In this document: positions 12,255-19,464 of the stretch, in pieces
Layout: each line of letters opens with the position of its first letter
Position numbering within the stretch: position 1 is the stretch's first letter
Origin: Candidatus Dormiibacterota bacterium
GTDB taxonomy: Bacteria; Chloroflexota; Dormibacteria; Aeolococcales; Bog-877
DNA length: 19,464 nucleotides
Direction: 5' to 3'
Assembly: GCA_030038765.1 (NCBI GenBank)
Contig: JASHRA010000098.1
Span: 1 to 19,464 of the forward strand
Made by a program: the position numbers and the translations under genes
The notes under the pieces: model-generated
Databases searched by the model: none
The model's input: only the letters and a program-made list of their open reading frames with translations
What the model was told of the DNA's origin: nothing

Positions 12255-13721
12255 ATGGTGCTGGCTATCAGAAACATTAGCCAGCTCTCGGAGTCGACAC
12301 CCGCTCCGAGCTCACCCCGCGCCGTCTGGGCCATCGTCTGCGCCGGGGTGGTGCTGGCCTCCCTCGACCTCTTCATCGTCAACATCGCGCTGCCCGCCAT
12401 GGCCCGCGACCTGCACCAGACCAGCCTGGGCCAGCTCTCCTGGGTGCTCAACGCCTACGCCATCGTCTACGCGGCCGCCCTGGTGCTGCTGGGACGGCTG
12501 GCGGAGGGGAGGAGGCGCGATCGCGCCTACCTCGTCGGGGTGGGTCTGTTCACCGCCGCCTCCGCCGCCTGCGGGGCGGCTCCCAGCCTCCCCGTGCTGG
12601 TCGCCTGCCGCGTCCTCCAGGCCCTGGGGGCGGCGCTGCTCACGCCCACCTCGCTGAGCCTGCTCCTGGCCACGACCCCGGCCGAGCGACGTCAGCGGGC
12701 GGTGCGGGCCTGGACGGCAACGGGTGGCCTGGCGGCGGCGCTGGGGCCGGTGGTGGGAGGCCTGCTGGTGGCGCTCAGCTGGAGGTGGGTCTTCTTCGTC
12801 AACGTGCCCATCGGCGCGCTGGCCCTCCTGCTCGGCTGGCGCTGGCTGCCCCACGTGCCCGGTCATGCCGTGCCCCGGCCCGACGCCCTGGGGGCGCTCC
12901 TCGTGACGGTCGGGACCGGGGCCCTCAGCCTGGCCGTGGTGGAGGGGGACGGCTGGGGCTGGACGTCCTGGCCCACCCTGGCTGCCATCTTCGCCTCGCT
13001 GTCGACGCTGGCCCTCTTCGCGCGGCGCTGCCGGAGGCATCCGGCACCGCTGGTCGAGCCTCGACTCTTCCTGGTTCCCGGCTTCCGGGGTGCGTCCCTG
13101 GTGGGCCTGGCCTTCTCCGGCTCCTTCGGCGCCATGCTGCTCTCGCGCGTGCTCTGGTGCCAGGACGTCTGGGGGTGGTCGGCGCTCGTGACCGGGCTCG
13201 GGCTGGCCCCGGGCCCGCTCATGGTCCCACTCGTCTCCTCGCTCCTCGCCGGCCGGGCGATCCAGCGCTGGGGCCCCGGGCCCACCGTCGCCGCCGGCTG
13301 CGCCCTCTTCGCGGCGGGGGTCCTCTGGTGGGCACTGGCGGTGGGTCCCAAGCCCGACTACGTGGGCGACCTGCTGGGCGGCACCATCCTGACCGGGGCC
13401 GGTGTGGGTCTCACCCTGCCCACGGTCATGGCCACCGCGACCTCCCGGCTGCCGGGGAGCGCCCTCTCGACCGGCTCGGCCCTGGTCAACATGCTCCGCC
13501 AGGTCGGGCTGGCCCTGGGGGTGGCGCTGCTGGTGGCCATCCTGGGGGCGTCCCGGGGCGCGGGTTCAGCCGCTGCCACCTACCGGCTGGCATGGTTCGT
13601 GGTCGCCGGCGGCGCCCTGCTGGCCGGAGCCGTGGGCCTCACCGTCCTGGCCGGCTGGCGCGGCGTCGAGCGTCAGCGGCGGGCACCCGCCAGCTCCCCG
13701 GCAGAGCCGTCAGCGCCCTGA
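12255..13721 (+). CDS. MFS drug exporter, DHA2 (EmrB/QacA) type
   Basis: 488 residues with about 14 hydrophobic segments, the size and number of DHA2-family proton-driven exporters. TM1 is VWAIVCAGVVLASLDLFIVNIALPAMARDL, with the D-x-x-I/V-V-N-I/V-A-L-P pattern typical of this group. A motif A-like loop follows TM2 (GRLAEGRRRDRAYLVG), then motif C in TM5 (GPVVGG) and WRWVFFVNVPIGALALLL before TM6. The C-terminal tail is short, Pro/Ser-rich and cytoplasmic. The substrate is unknown; relatives export cationic dyes, antiseptics or antibiotics. The start is the ATG at 12255, 5 bp after the inverted repeat; no Shine-Dalgarno sequence is evident, and the GTG at 12258 is a near alternative. Expression is probably controlled by the divergent HxlR regulator. 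Confidence 0.93.
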   Translation: MVLAIRNISQLSESTPAPSSPRAVWAIVCAGVVLASLDLFIVNIALPAMARDLHQTSLGQLSWVLNAYAIVYAAALVLLGRLAEGRRRDRAYLVGVGLFTAASAACGAAPSLPVLVACRVLQALGAALLTPTSLSLLLATTPAERRQRAVRAWTATGGLAAALGPVVGGLLVALSWRWVFFVNVPIGALALLLGWRWLPHVPGHAVPRPDALGALLVTVGTGALSLAVVEGDGWGWTSWPTLAAIFASLSTLALFARRCRRHPAPLVEPRLFLVPGFRGASLVGLAFSGSFGAMLLSRVLWCQDVWGWSALVTGLGLAPGPLMVPLVSSLLAGRAIQRWGPGPTVAAGCALFAAGVLWWALAVGPKPDYVGDLLGGTILTGAGVGLTLPTVMATATSRLPGSALSTGSALVNMLRQVGLALGVALLVAILGASRGAGSAAATYRLAWFVVAGGALLAGAVGLTVLAGWRGVERQRRAPASSPAEPSAP

Positions 13722-13894
13722 GGGAGATCGCCCCAGCGCAGCTCGCTCCCGGCGCCGAGCCGCCCGGCCCGGGGCGCCGGCCGGGGGCCTCCAGCATCCC
13801 CCGGGCTCACTGTGTTCCGCCGAGACGCACACGGAGCAGGGCTGGCGCTGGGCGAGAGGGGGCCGGGGAGTCATGGCCGGCCCGGGGTCAGGGC

Positions 13895-13980
13895 TGGTGC
13901 CAGCAGTGGGAGTCGAACCCACACGAGCTTGCGCTCAACGGTTTTTGAGACCGTCGCGTCTGCCATTCCGCCATGCTGGC
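13895..13980 (-). tRNA. tRNA-Leu, anticodon CAA, with encoded CCA
   Basis: On the minus strand the sequence folds as a class II tRNA. The acceptor stem GCCAGCA pairs with TGCTGGC. The D arm has a GCG/CGC stem and GG in the loop. The anticodon stem ACGGT/ACCGT carries the loop CTCAAAA, giving anticodon CAA, which reads UUG. The long variable arm TGAGC-GCAA-GCTCG is typical of leucine tRNA. The T arm is GTGGG-TTCGACT-CCCAC. The discriminator is A (13898) and CCA is encoded at 13897-13895. The body is 83 nt plus CCA. It begins 10 nt after the stop of the DUF151 gene on the same strand. Confidence 0.97.
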
Positions 13981-13990
13981 GAGGGCCCGC

Positions 13991-14488
13991 TCAGGCGTCG
14001 GGGACGTCGAGATCGGGCAGGTTCATGTCGTTGACCATCTGCTGGAAGACGGCCAAGCGGCTGTCCTCGCCGCCCTGGTCGGCCTCGGGCAGAACCGCTG
14101 CCTGGTCGAGCACGTCCCGGGCCACGTAGATGGGCGACTCCGCCCTCACCGCGAGGGCGATGGCGTCGCTGGAGCGCGAGTCGATGACCAGCTCCTTGCC
14201 CTCGTGCATTCCCACCAGGCGGGCGTGGAAGGTGTCGTCGCGAAGCTCCGAGACCACCACCCTCGTCAGCGTGAAGTCGAGCAGCTCGAACATGTTGACC
14301 ATGAGGTCGTGGGTGGCCGGCCGCTCGGGCTTGATGCCCGAGATCTTGAGCGCGATGGCGTTGGCCTCGGCCATCCCCACCCAGATGGGCAGGAAGCGGT
14401 CCGAGTCCTTCTGCTTCAGCACCACGACGTGCTGGCCGCTGGGCATATGGACCCGGATGCTGTCCACCGAGACTTCGACGAGGTCCAT
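13991..14488 (-). CDS. DUF151 / bifunctional nuclease (BFN) domain protein
   Basis: 165 residues from the ATG at 14488, which follows GGGAGGTG at suitable spacing. The DUF151 pattern covers most of the protein: V-x-V-D-S-I-R, then VVVLKQKDSDRFLPIWVGMAEANAIALKISG, the histidine segment RPATHDLMVNMFELLDFTLTRVVVSEL, then TFHARLVGMHEGKELVIDSRSSDAIALAVRAESPIYVA. Members include a Thermotoga protein of known structure and plant bifunctional nucleases reported to cut RNA and DNA. The role in bacteria is unclear. No UVR domain follows, unlike in some relatives; the tail is short and acidic (MNLPDLDVPDA). It is the first gene of a minus-strand unit that runs into tRNA-Leu 10 nt later, and it is divergent from polA. 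Confidence 0.92.
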   Translation of the reverse strand: MDLVEVSVDSIRVHMPSGQHVVVLKQKDSDRFLPIWVGMAEANAIALKISGIKPERPATHDLMVNMFELLDFTLTRVVVSELRDDTFHARLVGMHEGKELVIDSRSSDAIALAVRAESPIYVARDVLDQAAVLPEADQGGEDSRLAVFQQMVNDMNLPDLDVPDA

Positions 14489-14580
14489 CACACCTCCCAC
14501 TCGGCTCAGCCGGCGGCCGGGCGCCGGATCGCGTTGGTCAGGCCTTGGTCCAGCCGCCGGAAGTTGGTGATGCACCGCCC

Positions 14581-14586
14581 ATGATA
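14581..14586 (-). promoter_or_regulatory. Candidate -10 box for the DUF151-tRNA-Leu unit
   Basis: TATCAT on the minus strand, about 93 nt upstream of the DUF151 ATG, in the 182-nt gap shared with polA. It would give a leader of roughly 85 nt ending in the GGGAGGTG ribosome binding site. No convincing -35 element is seen. Confidence 0.3.
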
Positions 14587-14657
14587 GTCCCGCCCGGAGG
14601 GCGCCCCATCCCCACGCTCGCTGGGGGCGGGGCACCGCCCGGCTCGGCGGCGGCCGG

Positions 14658-14663
14658 GATAAT
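14658..14663 (+). promoter_or_regulatory. -10 box of polA, leaderless layout
   Basis: GATAAT (5 of 6 matches to TATAAT), then 7 nt (TGGCCCC), then the polA ATG at 14671. The spacing puts the transcription start on the A of ATG. There is no Shine-Dalgarno sequence and no clear -35 box. It is the only AT-rich patch in the surrounding GC-rich gap. Confidence 0.55.
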
Positions 14664-14670
14664 TGGCCCC

Positions 14671-17406
14671 ATGTTGGCTGAGCCGGTCGTCGGCCGCCGG
14701 CTCCTGCTCGTGGACGCCCACGGCCTTGCCTTCAGGGCCTACCACGCCCTCCCCGAGATGACCAACCGGAGGGGGGAGCTGACCCGTGTGGCCTACGGCT
14801 ACACCTCGATGCTGCTCCTCGCCCTCTCCCAGGGCTTCGACTGCGCCGTCTCCGCCTTCGACCCTCCGGGGCGGACCTTCCGGGACGACAAGCTGGCCAC
14901 CTACAAGGCCACCAGGCCGCCCGTGCCCGAGGAGCTGGTGGCCCAGATCCCCGTCTGTCAGCGCATCACCGAGCGGCTCAACATCCCGGTCCTGATGGTG
15001 CCCGGGTTCGAGGCCGACGACGTGCTTGGCACGCTGGCGCGCCAGGCCAAGGCGGCCGGCTGCCGGACGGTGATCCTCTCCGGGGACATGGACCTGCTCC
15101 AGGTGGTGGACGAGACCACGGTGGTCCAGTCCAGCAACCGGGCCACCGGGGAGGCCGTCATCTACGACGTCGAGGCGGTGAGGCGACGCTACGGGTTCGA
15201 CCCGGTCCGGATCATCGACTACAAGGCGCTGCGCGGCGACAGCAGCGACAACATCCCCGGGGTGCCGGGGATCGGGGAGAAGACCGCCACCCAGCTGCTC
15301 CAGCAGTACGGAACGCTGGACCGGATCCTGGAGTCGGTGACGCAGATGCCGCCCGGACGGGTGCGCCGCACCCTGGAGGAGCACGCCGACGAGGCCCGCT
15401 TCGGACGCGAGATGGTGACCATCGTCCAGGACGTGCCCGGGGTCACCCTCGACCTGGCCGGGTGCGGCCTGCGCAGCTACGACCGCGAGGCGGCGGCCGC
15501 CCTGCTGGAGGAGCTGGGCATGCCCAGCCTGGTGGCCCGCCTGCCCCTCAGCGAGGCCCCCGCCGAGGCCAGCGCGGAGGCCGACCGGCCCCAGCTCGGG
15601 GAGCCCCAGTTGGTGGAGAGCGAGGAGGCCCTGGCGTCGGTCCTGCAGCGCCTGCGCGGCGAGGGGCGCTTCAGCCTCCAGCTGGCCACGGAGGGCCCGG
15701 CTCGCAAGGGCCACATCCTGGGCGTGGGGCTGGCCACCGGGGCGGCGGAGAGCTGGTACGTCCCGCTCGGGGGCGAGGGGCGGCCAGGGCTCGGCCCGGA
15801 CCGGCTCGGGCCGCTCCTGGAGCTGCTCCGCGACGCCTCGGTCAGCAAGAGCGGATACCAGATCAAGGAGAGCCTGCTGGCGCTGCGGGGTGCTGGCCAG
15901 GACCTGGGCGGCGCCGACTTCGACTGCGTCCTGGCCGCCTACCTGGCCGACTCCCGCTCCCGCACGCCGACCCTGGCCGCCCTCTGCCGCGAGTGGCAGG
16001 GCCCGGCCGCGCCGGACCCGGAGGCGTTCCTGGGCAAGGGGGTGGCAGCCCATGGCGCCGAGACGCTGCCGCCGGAGGAGGCGGCTCGGCTGTACGCCGG
16101 CCAGGCGGCCTGCGCGGCCTCCATCCGGCCCCGGCTGGAGGAGCGCCTGGGGGAGCTTCAGGGGACGGAGCTGCTCCGCGACCTGGAGCTGCCCGTGCTC
16201 CAGATCCTGGCCGACATGGAGGCGCTGGGGGTCAAGCTCGATGCCAACCAGCTGGGCTCGATCTCGGTCGAGCTGGAGCAGCAGACCGCCCGACTCGAGG
16301 AGGAGATGTTCCGGCTGGCGGGACGAGAGTTCAGCCCCGGGTCACCGCCCCAGCTGGCGGCCCTGCTCTACGACGAGCTGGGCCTGAGGAGCGCCCGGCG
16401 GACCAAGACCGGCCGCTCCACCGACGCCCAGAGCCTGGAGGCGCTGCGCGAGGAGCACCCGATCGTGCCCCTGGTGCTGGAGTGGCGCCAGGTGACCAAG
16501 CTGAAGAGCACCTACGTCGACTCCCTGCCCCAGCTGGTGGACGGCGACGACGGTCGCGTACACACCAGCTTCAACCAGGCGGTGGCGGCCACCGGCCGGC
16601 TCTCCTCCAGCGACCCCAACCTGCAGAACATCCCCATCCGGAGCGAGCTGGGGCGGCGCATCCGGGCCGCCTTCGTGCCCGGCGAGCCGGGCTGGGTGCT
16701 GGTCTCCGCCGACTACTCCCAGATCGAGCTGCGGGTGCTCGCCCACCTGAGCCAGGACCCGCAGCTGCTGGCCGCCTTCGCCGGCGGGGCGGACATCCAC
16801 TCGGACACCGCCGCCCAGGTCTTCGGGGTGGGCGCCGGGGAGGTCTCCCCGGACCAGCGCCGCATGGCCAAGGTGGTCAACTTCGGCATCCTCTACGGGC
16901 TCTCCAGCTTCGGGCTCTCGCGCGACCTCGGCATCGCGACGGACGTCGCCGACGACTTCATCAAGCGCTACTTCGCCACCTACAGCGGGGTTCGCGCCTA
17001 TCTCGACCAGGTCCGCGACGGGGCCCGCCGCCAGGGCTACGTCGCCACCATCCTGGGTCGCCGGCGCTACCTCTCCGACATCAACGCCAGCAACCGGCAG
17101 GTGCGGGAGGCGAGCGAGCGGATGGCCATCAACATGCCCATCCAGGGCTCCGCGGCGGACATCATGAAGCTGGGCATGATCCGCACCGCCCAGGCCCTGG
17201 CGGCGGCCCGCAGCCGGGCCCGGATCCTGCTCCAGGTCCACGACGAGCTGGTCTTCGAGGCCCCCGCCGAGGAGGCCGGCGAGACCGCCGAGCTGGCCGC
17301 CCAGGCGATGTCGGGAGCGCTCGCCCTCAGCGTGCCCCTGGTGGTGGACCTCAAGACCGGGCCCAACTGGCGCGACCTCGAGCCCATCGGCCGGGCCAGC
17401 GCCTGA
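14671..17406 (+). CDS. polA: DNA polymerase I with degenerate 3'-5' exonuclease domain
   Basis: 911 residues. It fills gaps and removes RNA primers. Domains: 5'-nuclease (about 8-295) with VDAHGLAFRAYHAL, GFEADDVLGTLA, SGDMDLLQ and GDSSDNIPGVPGIGEKTA; a vestigial 3'-5' exonuclease domain (about 315-500); and the polymerase (about 515-911). Polymerase motifs are complete: motif A D681 and E686 (SADYSQIELR), motif B K734 and F738 (MAKVVNFGILYG), motif C D858 (QVHDELVFE). F738 at the sugar-selecting site is as in E. coli and Taq. The exonuclease acids are gone: positions equal to E. coli D355, E357, D424 and D501 are S335, Q337, S401 and A479, as in Taq-type enzymes. The ATG at 14671 is 7 nt after a -10 box; an upstream in-frame start at 14545 would add 42 unrelated residues. 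mutM follows after 7 nt. Confidence 0.98.
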   Translation: MLAEPVVGRRLLLVDAHGLAFRAYHALPEMTNRRGELTRVAYGYTSMLLLALSQGFDCAVSAFDPPGRTFRDDKLATYKATRPPVPEELVAQIPVCQRITERLNIPVLMVPGFEADDVLGTLARQAKAAGCRTVILSGDMDLLQVVDETTVVQSSNRATGEAVIYDVEAVRRRYGFDPVRIIDYKALRGDSSDNIPGVPGIGEKTATQLLQQYGTLDRILESVTQMPPGRVRRTLEEHADEARFGREMVTIVQDVPGVTLDLAGCGLRSYDREAAAALLEELGMPSLVARLPLSEAPAEASAEADRPQLGEPQLVESEEALASVLQRLRGEGRFSLQLATEGPARKGHILGVGLATGAAESWYVPLGGEGRPGLGPDRLGPLLELLRDASVSKSGYQIKESLLALRGAGQDLGGADFDCVLAAYLADSRSRTPTLAALCREWQGPAAPDPEAFLGKGVAAHGAETLPPEEAARLYAGQAACAASIRPRLEERLGELQGTELLRDLELPVLQILADMEALGVKLDANQLGSISVELEQQTARLEEEMFRLAGREFSPGSPPQLAALLYDELGLRSARRTKTGRSTDAQSLEALREEHPIVPLVLEWRQVTKLKSTYVDSLPQLVDGDDGRVHTSFNQAVAATGRLSSSDPNLQNIPIRSELGRRIRAAFVPGEPGWVLVSADYSQIELRVLAHLSQDPQLLAAFAGGADIHSDTAAQVFGVGAGEVSPDQRRMAKVVNFGILYGLSSFGLSRDLGIATDVADDFIKRYFATYSGVRAYLDQVRDGARRQGYVATILGRRRYLSDINASNRQVREASERMAINMPIQGSAADIMKLGMIRTAQALAAARSRARILLQVHDELVFEAPAEEAGETAELAAQAMSGALALSVPLVVDLKTGPNWRDLEPIGRASA

Positions 17407-17413
17407 GCCCAGC

Positions 17414-18238
17414 TTGCCCGAGCTGCCCGAGGTCGAGACCATCGTCCGGGACCTGCGTCCCGGCCTGCTGGGGCGGCGGCTGGAGCGGGTCGACCTGCTG
17501 CGGCCGTCGGTGGTTCGCTTCCCCGAGGCGTCGCGCTTCCGCGCCCGGCTGGAGGGCCGCACCATCACTTCCGTCAGCCGGAGGGGCAAGTTCATCCACC
17601 TCGGCCTGGAGGGCGGCGAGGAGCTGGTCGTGCACCTCGGCATGACCGGCACCCTGACGCTGGAGCGGGAGTCGGAGCCGCTCCGCCTGCACACCCATCT
17701 CCGGATCGGCCTGGGACGCTCTGAGGAGCTCCGCTTCCGCGACCCGCGCCGCTTCGGCCGGGTCCTGCTGGGGAGCAGCGGCGAGCTGCAGCTGGCCGGC
17801 GTGCTGCCGCGGCTCGGAGCCGAGCCGCTGGAGCCAGGGTTCGCGGTCCAGGAGCTGGCCAGCCAGCTCCGCCGTTCGCGACGGGCGGTCAAGTCGGTGC
17901 TCCTCGACCAGGCCCTGGTGGCGGGCTGCGGCAACATCTACGCGGACGAGGCCTGCTTCCGGGCCGGGATCCGGCCCGACCGCCGGGCCTGCCGCATCAG
18001 CCAGCCGCGGGCCGAGCGCCTGCTGCGGGAGCTGCGCCTCGTCCTGGAGGACGCCATCCGGCGACGTGGCAGCTCCTTCTCCGACTACCGCGACGGCTTC
18101 GGCGCCCGGGGCGAGGCCTACGAGGCGCTCCTCGTCTACGGCCGTGGCGGCCAGCCCTGCGTCGTCTGCGGCGCCCCGCTGCGGCAGTCGCGGGTGGGGG
18201 GGAGGGGCACCGTCTTCTGCGCCCGGTGCCAGCGATGA
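17414..18238 (+). CDS. mutM: Formamidopyrimidine-DNA glycosylase (Fpg/MutM)
   Basis: 274 residues, the usual length. It removes 8-oxoguanine and ring-opened purines and nicks the abasic site, starting base excision repair that PolA and LigA can finish. The start is the TTG at 17414, fixed by the invariant N-terminus PELPEVET: after Met removal the catalytic Pro and the following Glu are exposed. Also visible: Lys59 in RRGKFIHL, the MTG strand (HLGMTGTL), the helix-two-turn-helix signature LLDQALVAGCGNIYADEACF, and a C-terminal zinc finger with C249, C252, C269 and C272. It lies 7 nt after polA, with no ribosome binding site of its own apparent, so it is probably translated by coupling. The stop overlaps the glycosyltransferase ATG (ATGA). 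The polA-mutM order is widespread in Gram-positive lineages. Confidence 0.97.
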   Translation: MPELPEVETIVRDLRPGLLGRRLERVDLLRPSVVRFPEASRFRARLEGRTITSVSRRGKFIHLGLEGGEELVVHLGMTGTLTLERESEPLRLHTHLRIGLGRSEELRFRDPRRFGRVLLGSSGELQLAGVLPRLGAEPLEPGFAVQELASQLRRSRRAVKSVLLDQALVAGCGNIYADEACFRAGIRPDRRACRISQPRAERLLRELRLVLEDAIRRRGSSFSDYRDGFGARGEAYEALLVYGRGGQPCVVCGAPLRQSRVGGRGTVFCARCQR

Positions 18239-19326
18239 GCGGGCGGGTGGCGCTGCTCTCCTTCGACGACGTGCCCCCCATCGGGGGCCAGGGGCGCTAC
18301 GTCGGCTTCCTGGAGCGTGAGATGCCCGAGGAGGGCTTCGGGATGGAGGTGCTGAGCGCGCGCCGCGGCCCCTGGGGACCGGGACCGCGCATCCCCCGGC
18401 GCACCCGGCGGGAGCCCCTCGACTTCTCCCTCTGGCTGCGCCACCACGTGGCCCAGGCCGCCGCCGCCGTGCGCCCCGACCTCTGGCACGCCCTCGGCGG
18501 TCCGGGCGGCGTCCTGCTCTTCCGCCACCCCCCCGGGGCCCCGCTCGTCTACACCGCCAACCACACCTACCGCACCGCCCACGGGCGCCGCCTCGCCACC
18601 CGGCCCCTGGGCACCATCGAGGCCCGCGGCTACCGCTTCGCAGAGCACGTGATCGCGGTCTCTCCCTCCACCGCCCACTCCCTGGTCGCCGACTACGACC
18701 TGCCCGCGGAGCAGGTCTCGGTGATCCCGGTCGGGATCGACACCGATCGCTTCCACCCCGGCCCGGAGGAGGCCGAGGGAAGCCTGCTCTTCGTCGGACG
18801 ACTGGTCCCGATCAAGGGGCTACCCACCTTCCTCGACCTCTTCCGGACCCTGGGTTCCGAGTTCCCCGGGCTCCGCGCCGAGGTCTGCGGCGACGGGCCC
18901 CTGCTGGGGGCGGCCGAGGCCGAGGCCGCCGCCTCGGGGAACCGGCTCGCGGTCCGGGGAAGGGTCAGCGACGAGGAGCTGGCGGCCGCCTACCGGAGGG
19001 CCCGGCTGCTGGTCGTGCCGTCTCGCTTCGAGGGCCTCGGCCTGGTCGCCCTGGAGGCCATGGCCTCCGGGGTCCCGGTGGTGGCCAGCGACGTGCCCGG
19101 TCTCACCGACCTCGGCGGTGAGGGCACCGTCCTGGTGCCCCCCGGCGACGCCGGGGCCCTGGCGGAGGCGGTGCGGGGCCTGCTCGCCGACCCCGGGCGC
19201 CGCCGGGAGCTGGGCCAGCGGGGCCGCGCCCACGTCCTCCGCGAGTACTCCTGGGCGGCGGTGCGGCCCCGGGTCGCCGAGGTCTACCGGTCCGTGCTCG
19301 GCTCCAGCGCCAGCCAGGCGTCGTAG
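18235..19326 (+). CDS. GT4-family glycosyltransferase (GT-B fold)
   Basis: 363 residues from the ATG at 18235, which shares ATGA with the mutM stop; a GTG at 18226 is an alternative. The N-terminal Rossmann half has VALLSFDDVPPIGGQGRYV, resembling the glycine-rich acceptor-side loop of GT4 enzymes. The C-terminal half carries the nucleotide-sugar site: VIAVSPSTAHSLV, VIPVGIDTDRFHP, LLFVGRLVPIKG, and the E-x7-E motif in SRFEGLGLVALEAMASGVPVVASDVPG. No signal peptide or membrane helix is seen, so it should be a cytoplasmic or peripheral retaining transferase. The sugar and acceptor are unknown; phosphatidylinositol-mannosyltransferase-like, lipid or polysaccharide glycosylation are options. Its operon position behind mutM gives no functional hint. 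Its 3' end overlaps the convergent ABC-F gene by 43 bp. Confidence 0.92.
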   Translation: MSGRVALLSFDDVPPIGGQGRYVGFLEREMPEEGFGMEVLSARRGPWGPGPRIPRRTRREPLDFSLWLRHHVAQAAAAVRPDLWHALGGPGGVLLFRHPPGAPLVYTANHTYRTAHGRRLATRPLGTIEARGYRFAEHVIAVSPSTAHSLVADYDLPAEQVSVIPVGIDTDRFHPGPEEAEGSLLFVGRLVPIKGLPTFLDLFRTLGSEFPGLRAEVCGDGPLLGAAEAEAAASGNRLAVRGRVSDEELAAAYRRARLLVVPSRFEGLGLVALEAMASGVPVVASDVPGLTDLGGEGTVLVPPGDAGALAEAVRGLLADPGRRRELGQRGRAHVLREYSWAAVRPRVAEVYRSVLGSSASQAS

Positions 19327-19464
19327 GCGCCCTCCAGCTCCGCCGTCAGCTCCTTGAGGCGGCGACCGGCCCGGCCCAGGCTGCGTCCCCCGTCCCCGGC
19401 GTAGGGCTGGGCCAGCAGGCTCTGGAGCTCGCTCCGCTCCCGCTCCAGGCCCTCGATCTGCCGC
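19284..19464 (-). CDS. ABC-F family ATPase, C-terminal end (partial)
   Basis: An open minus-strand frame enters from the window edge and ends at TAG (19286-19284), giving the last 59 residues. The peptide starts RQIEGLERERSELQSLLAQP, has a short Gly-rich break, then RLKELTAELEGAYDAWLALE. This two-helix coiled coil with the final AYDAWxxLE pattern matches the C-terminal domain of ABC-F proteins such as Uup and many Gram-positive relatives. These are soluble twin-ATPase translation factors that act on the ribosome. The ATP-binding domains lie outside the window, so the call rests on the tail alone. The gene is convergent with the glycosyltransferase and overlaps it by 43 bp. Confidence 0.65.
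   Translation of the reverse strand, partial: RQIEGLERERSELQSLLAQPYAGDGGRSLGRAGRRLKELTAELEGAYDAWLALEPSTDR

Noticed and set aside
13722..13894. 173-nt gap between the MFS gene and tRNA-Leu as a possible small RNA or small gene
   Set aside because: It holds several GC-rich stems but no promoter-like hexamer, T tract or start codon with a ribosome binding site. Nothing distinguishes it from background.
11732..13980. The HxlR/MFS pair as an island integrated at the tRNA-Leu 3' end
   Set aside because: The pair does lie on the 3' side of the tRNA, but I see no integrase, no second copy of the tRNA 3' end as an attachment site, and no marked shift in base composition.

Overview
The window is a gene-dense, very GC-rich bacterial chromosome segment, carrying mostly information-processing genes. 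It suggests a high-GC member of the Terrabacteria (Actinomycetota, Chloroflexota or Dormibacterota-like). This is an inference from four things: the pcrA-ligA-gatCAB and polA-mutM gene orders, use of GatCAB, a DnaE with an intact PHP metal site, and several genes whose -10 box sits right at the start codon (leaderless style). The sequence alone does not fix the phylum.

Layout. 1-2260 (+): the 3' end of a PcrA/UvrD helicase overlapping NAD-dependent DNA ligase ligA. 2362-2817 (-): a small helical protein of unknown function with a strong ribosome binding site. 2866-7383 (+): gatC-gatA-gatB plus a TRAM-domain RNA uracil-5-methyltransferase, all joined by 4-nt stop/start overlaps and driven by a clear TATAAT promoter. 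7456-11046 (+): dnaE, the replicative polymerase alpha subunit. 11054-11623 (-): a duplicated-YggT membrane protein, convergent with dnaE at 7 nt. 11732-12211 (-) and 12255-13721 (+): a divergent HxlR-type regulator and a DHA2-type MFS exporter, sharing a 44-bp gap that holds an inverted repeat likely to be the operator. 13895-13980 (-): tRNA-Leu(CAA) with encoded CCA, 10 nt behind a DUF151/bifunctional-nuclease gene (13991-14488, -). 14671-19326 (+): polA, mutM and a GT4 glycosyltransferase. 19284-19464 (-): the 3' end of an ABC-F ATPase gene that runs out of the window.

How the genes work together. PcrA, LigA, PolA, MutM and DnaE cover replication, gap filling, nick sealing and oxidised-base excision. 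PolA has lost all four 3'-5' exonuclease acids, while DnaE keeps all nine PHP metal ligands, so polymerase proofreading probably rests with the DnaE PHP domain. GatCAB makes Gln-tRNA and/or Asn-tRNA by transamidation. The HxlR/MFS pair is the one accessory-looking unit and reads as an inducible drug or electrophile export module.

No CRISPR array, insertion sequence, phage gene or other clearly novel system is visible. The points most worth testing are the recurrent leaderless promoter layout, the HxlR operator, the proofreading arrangement and the uncharacterised 151-residue protein.
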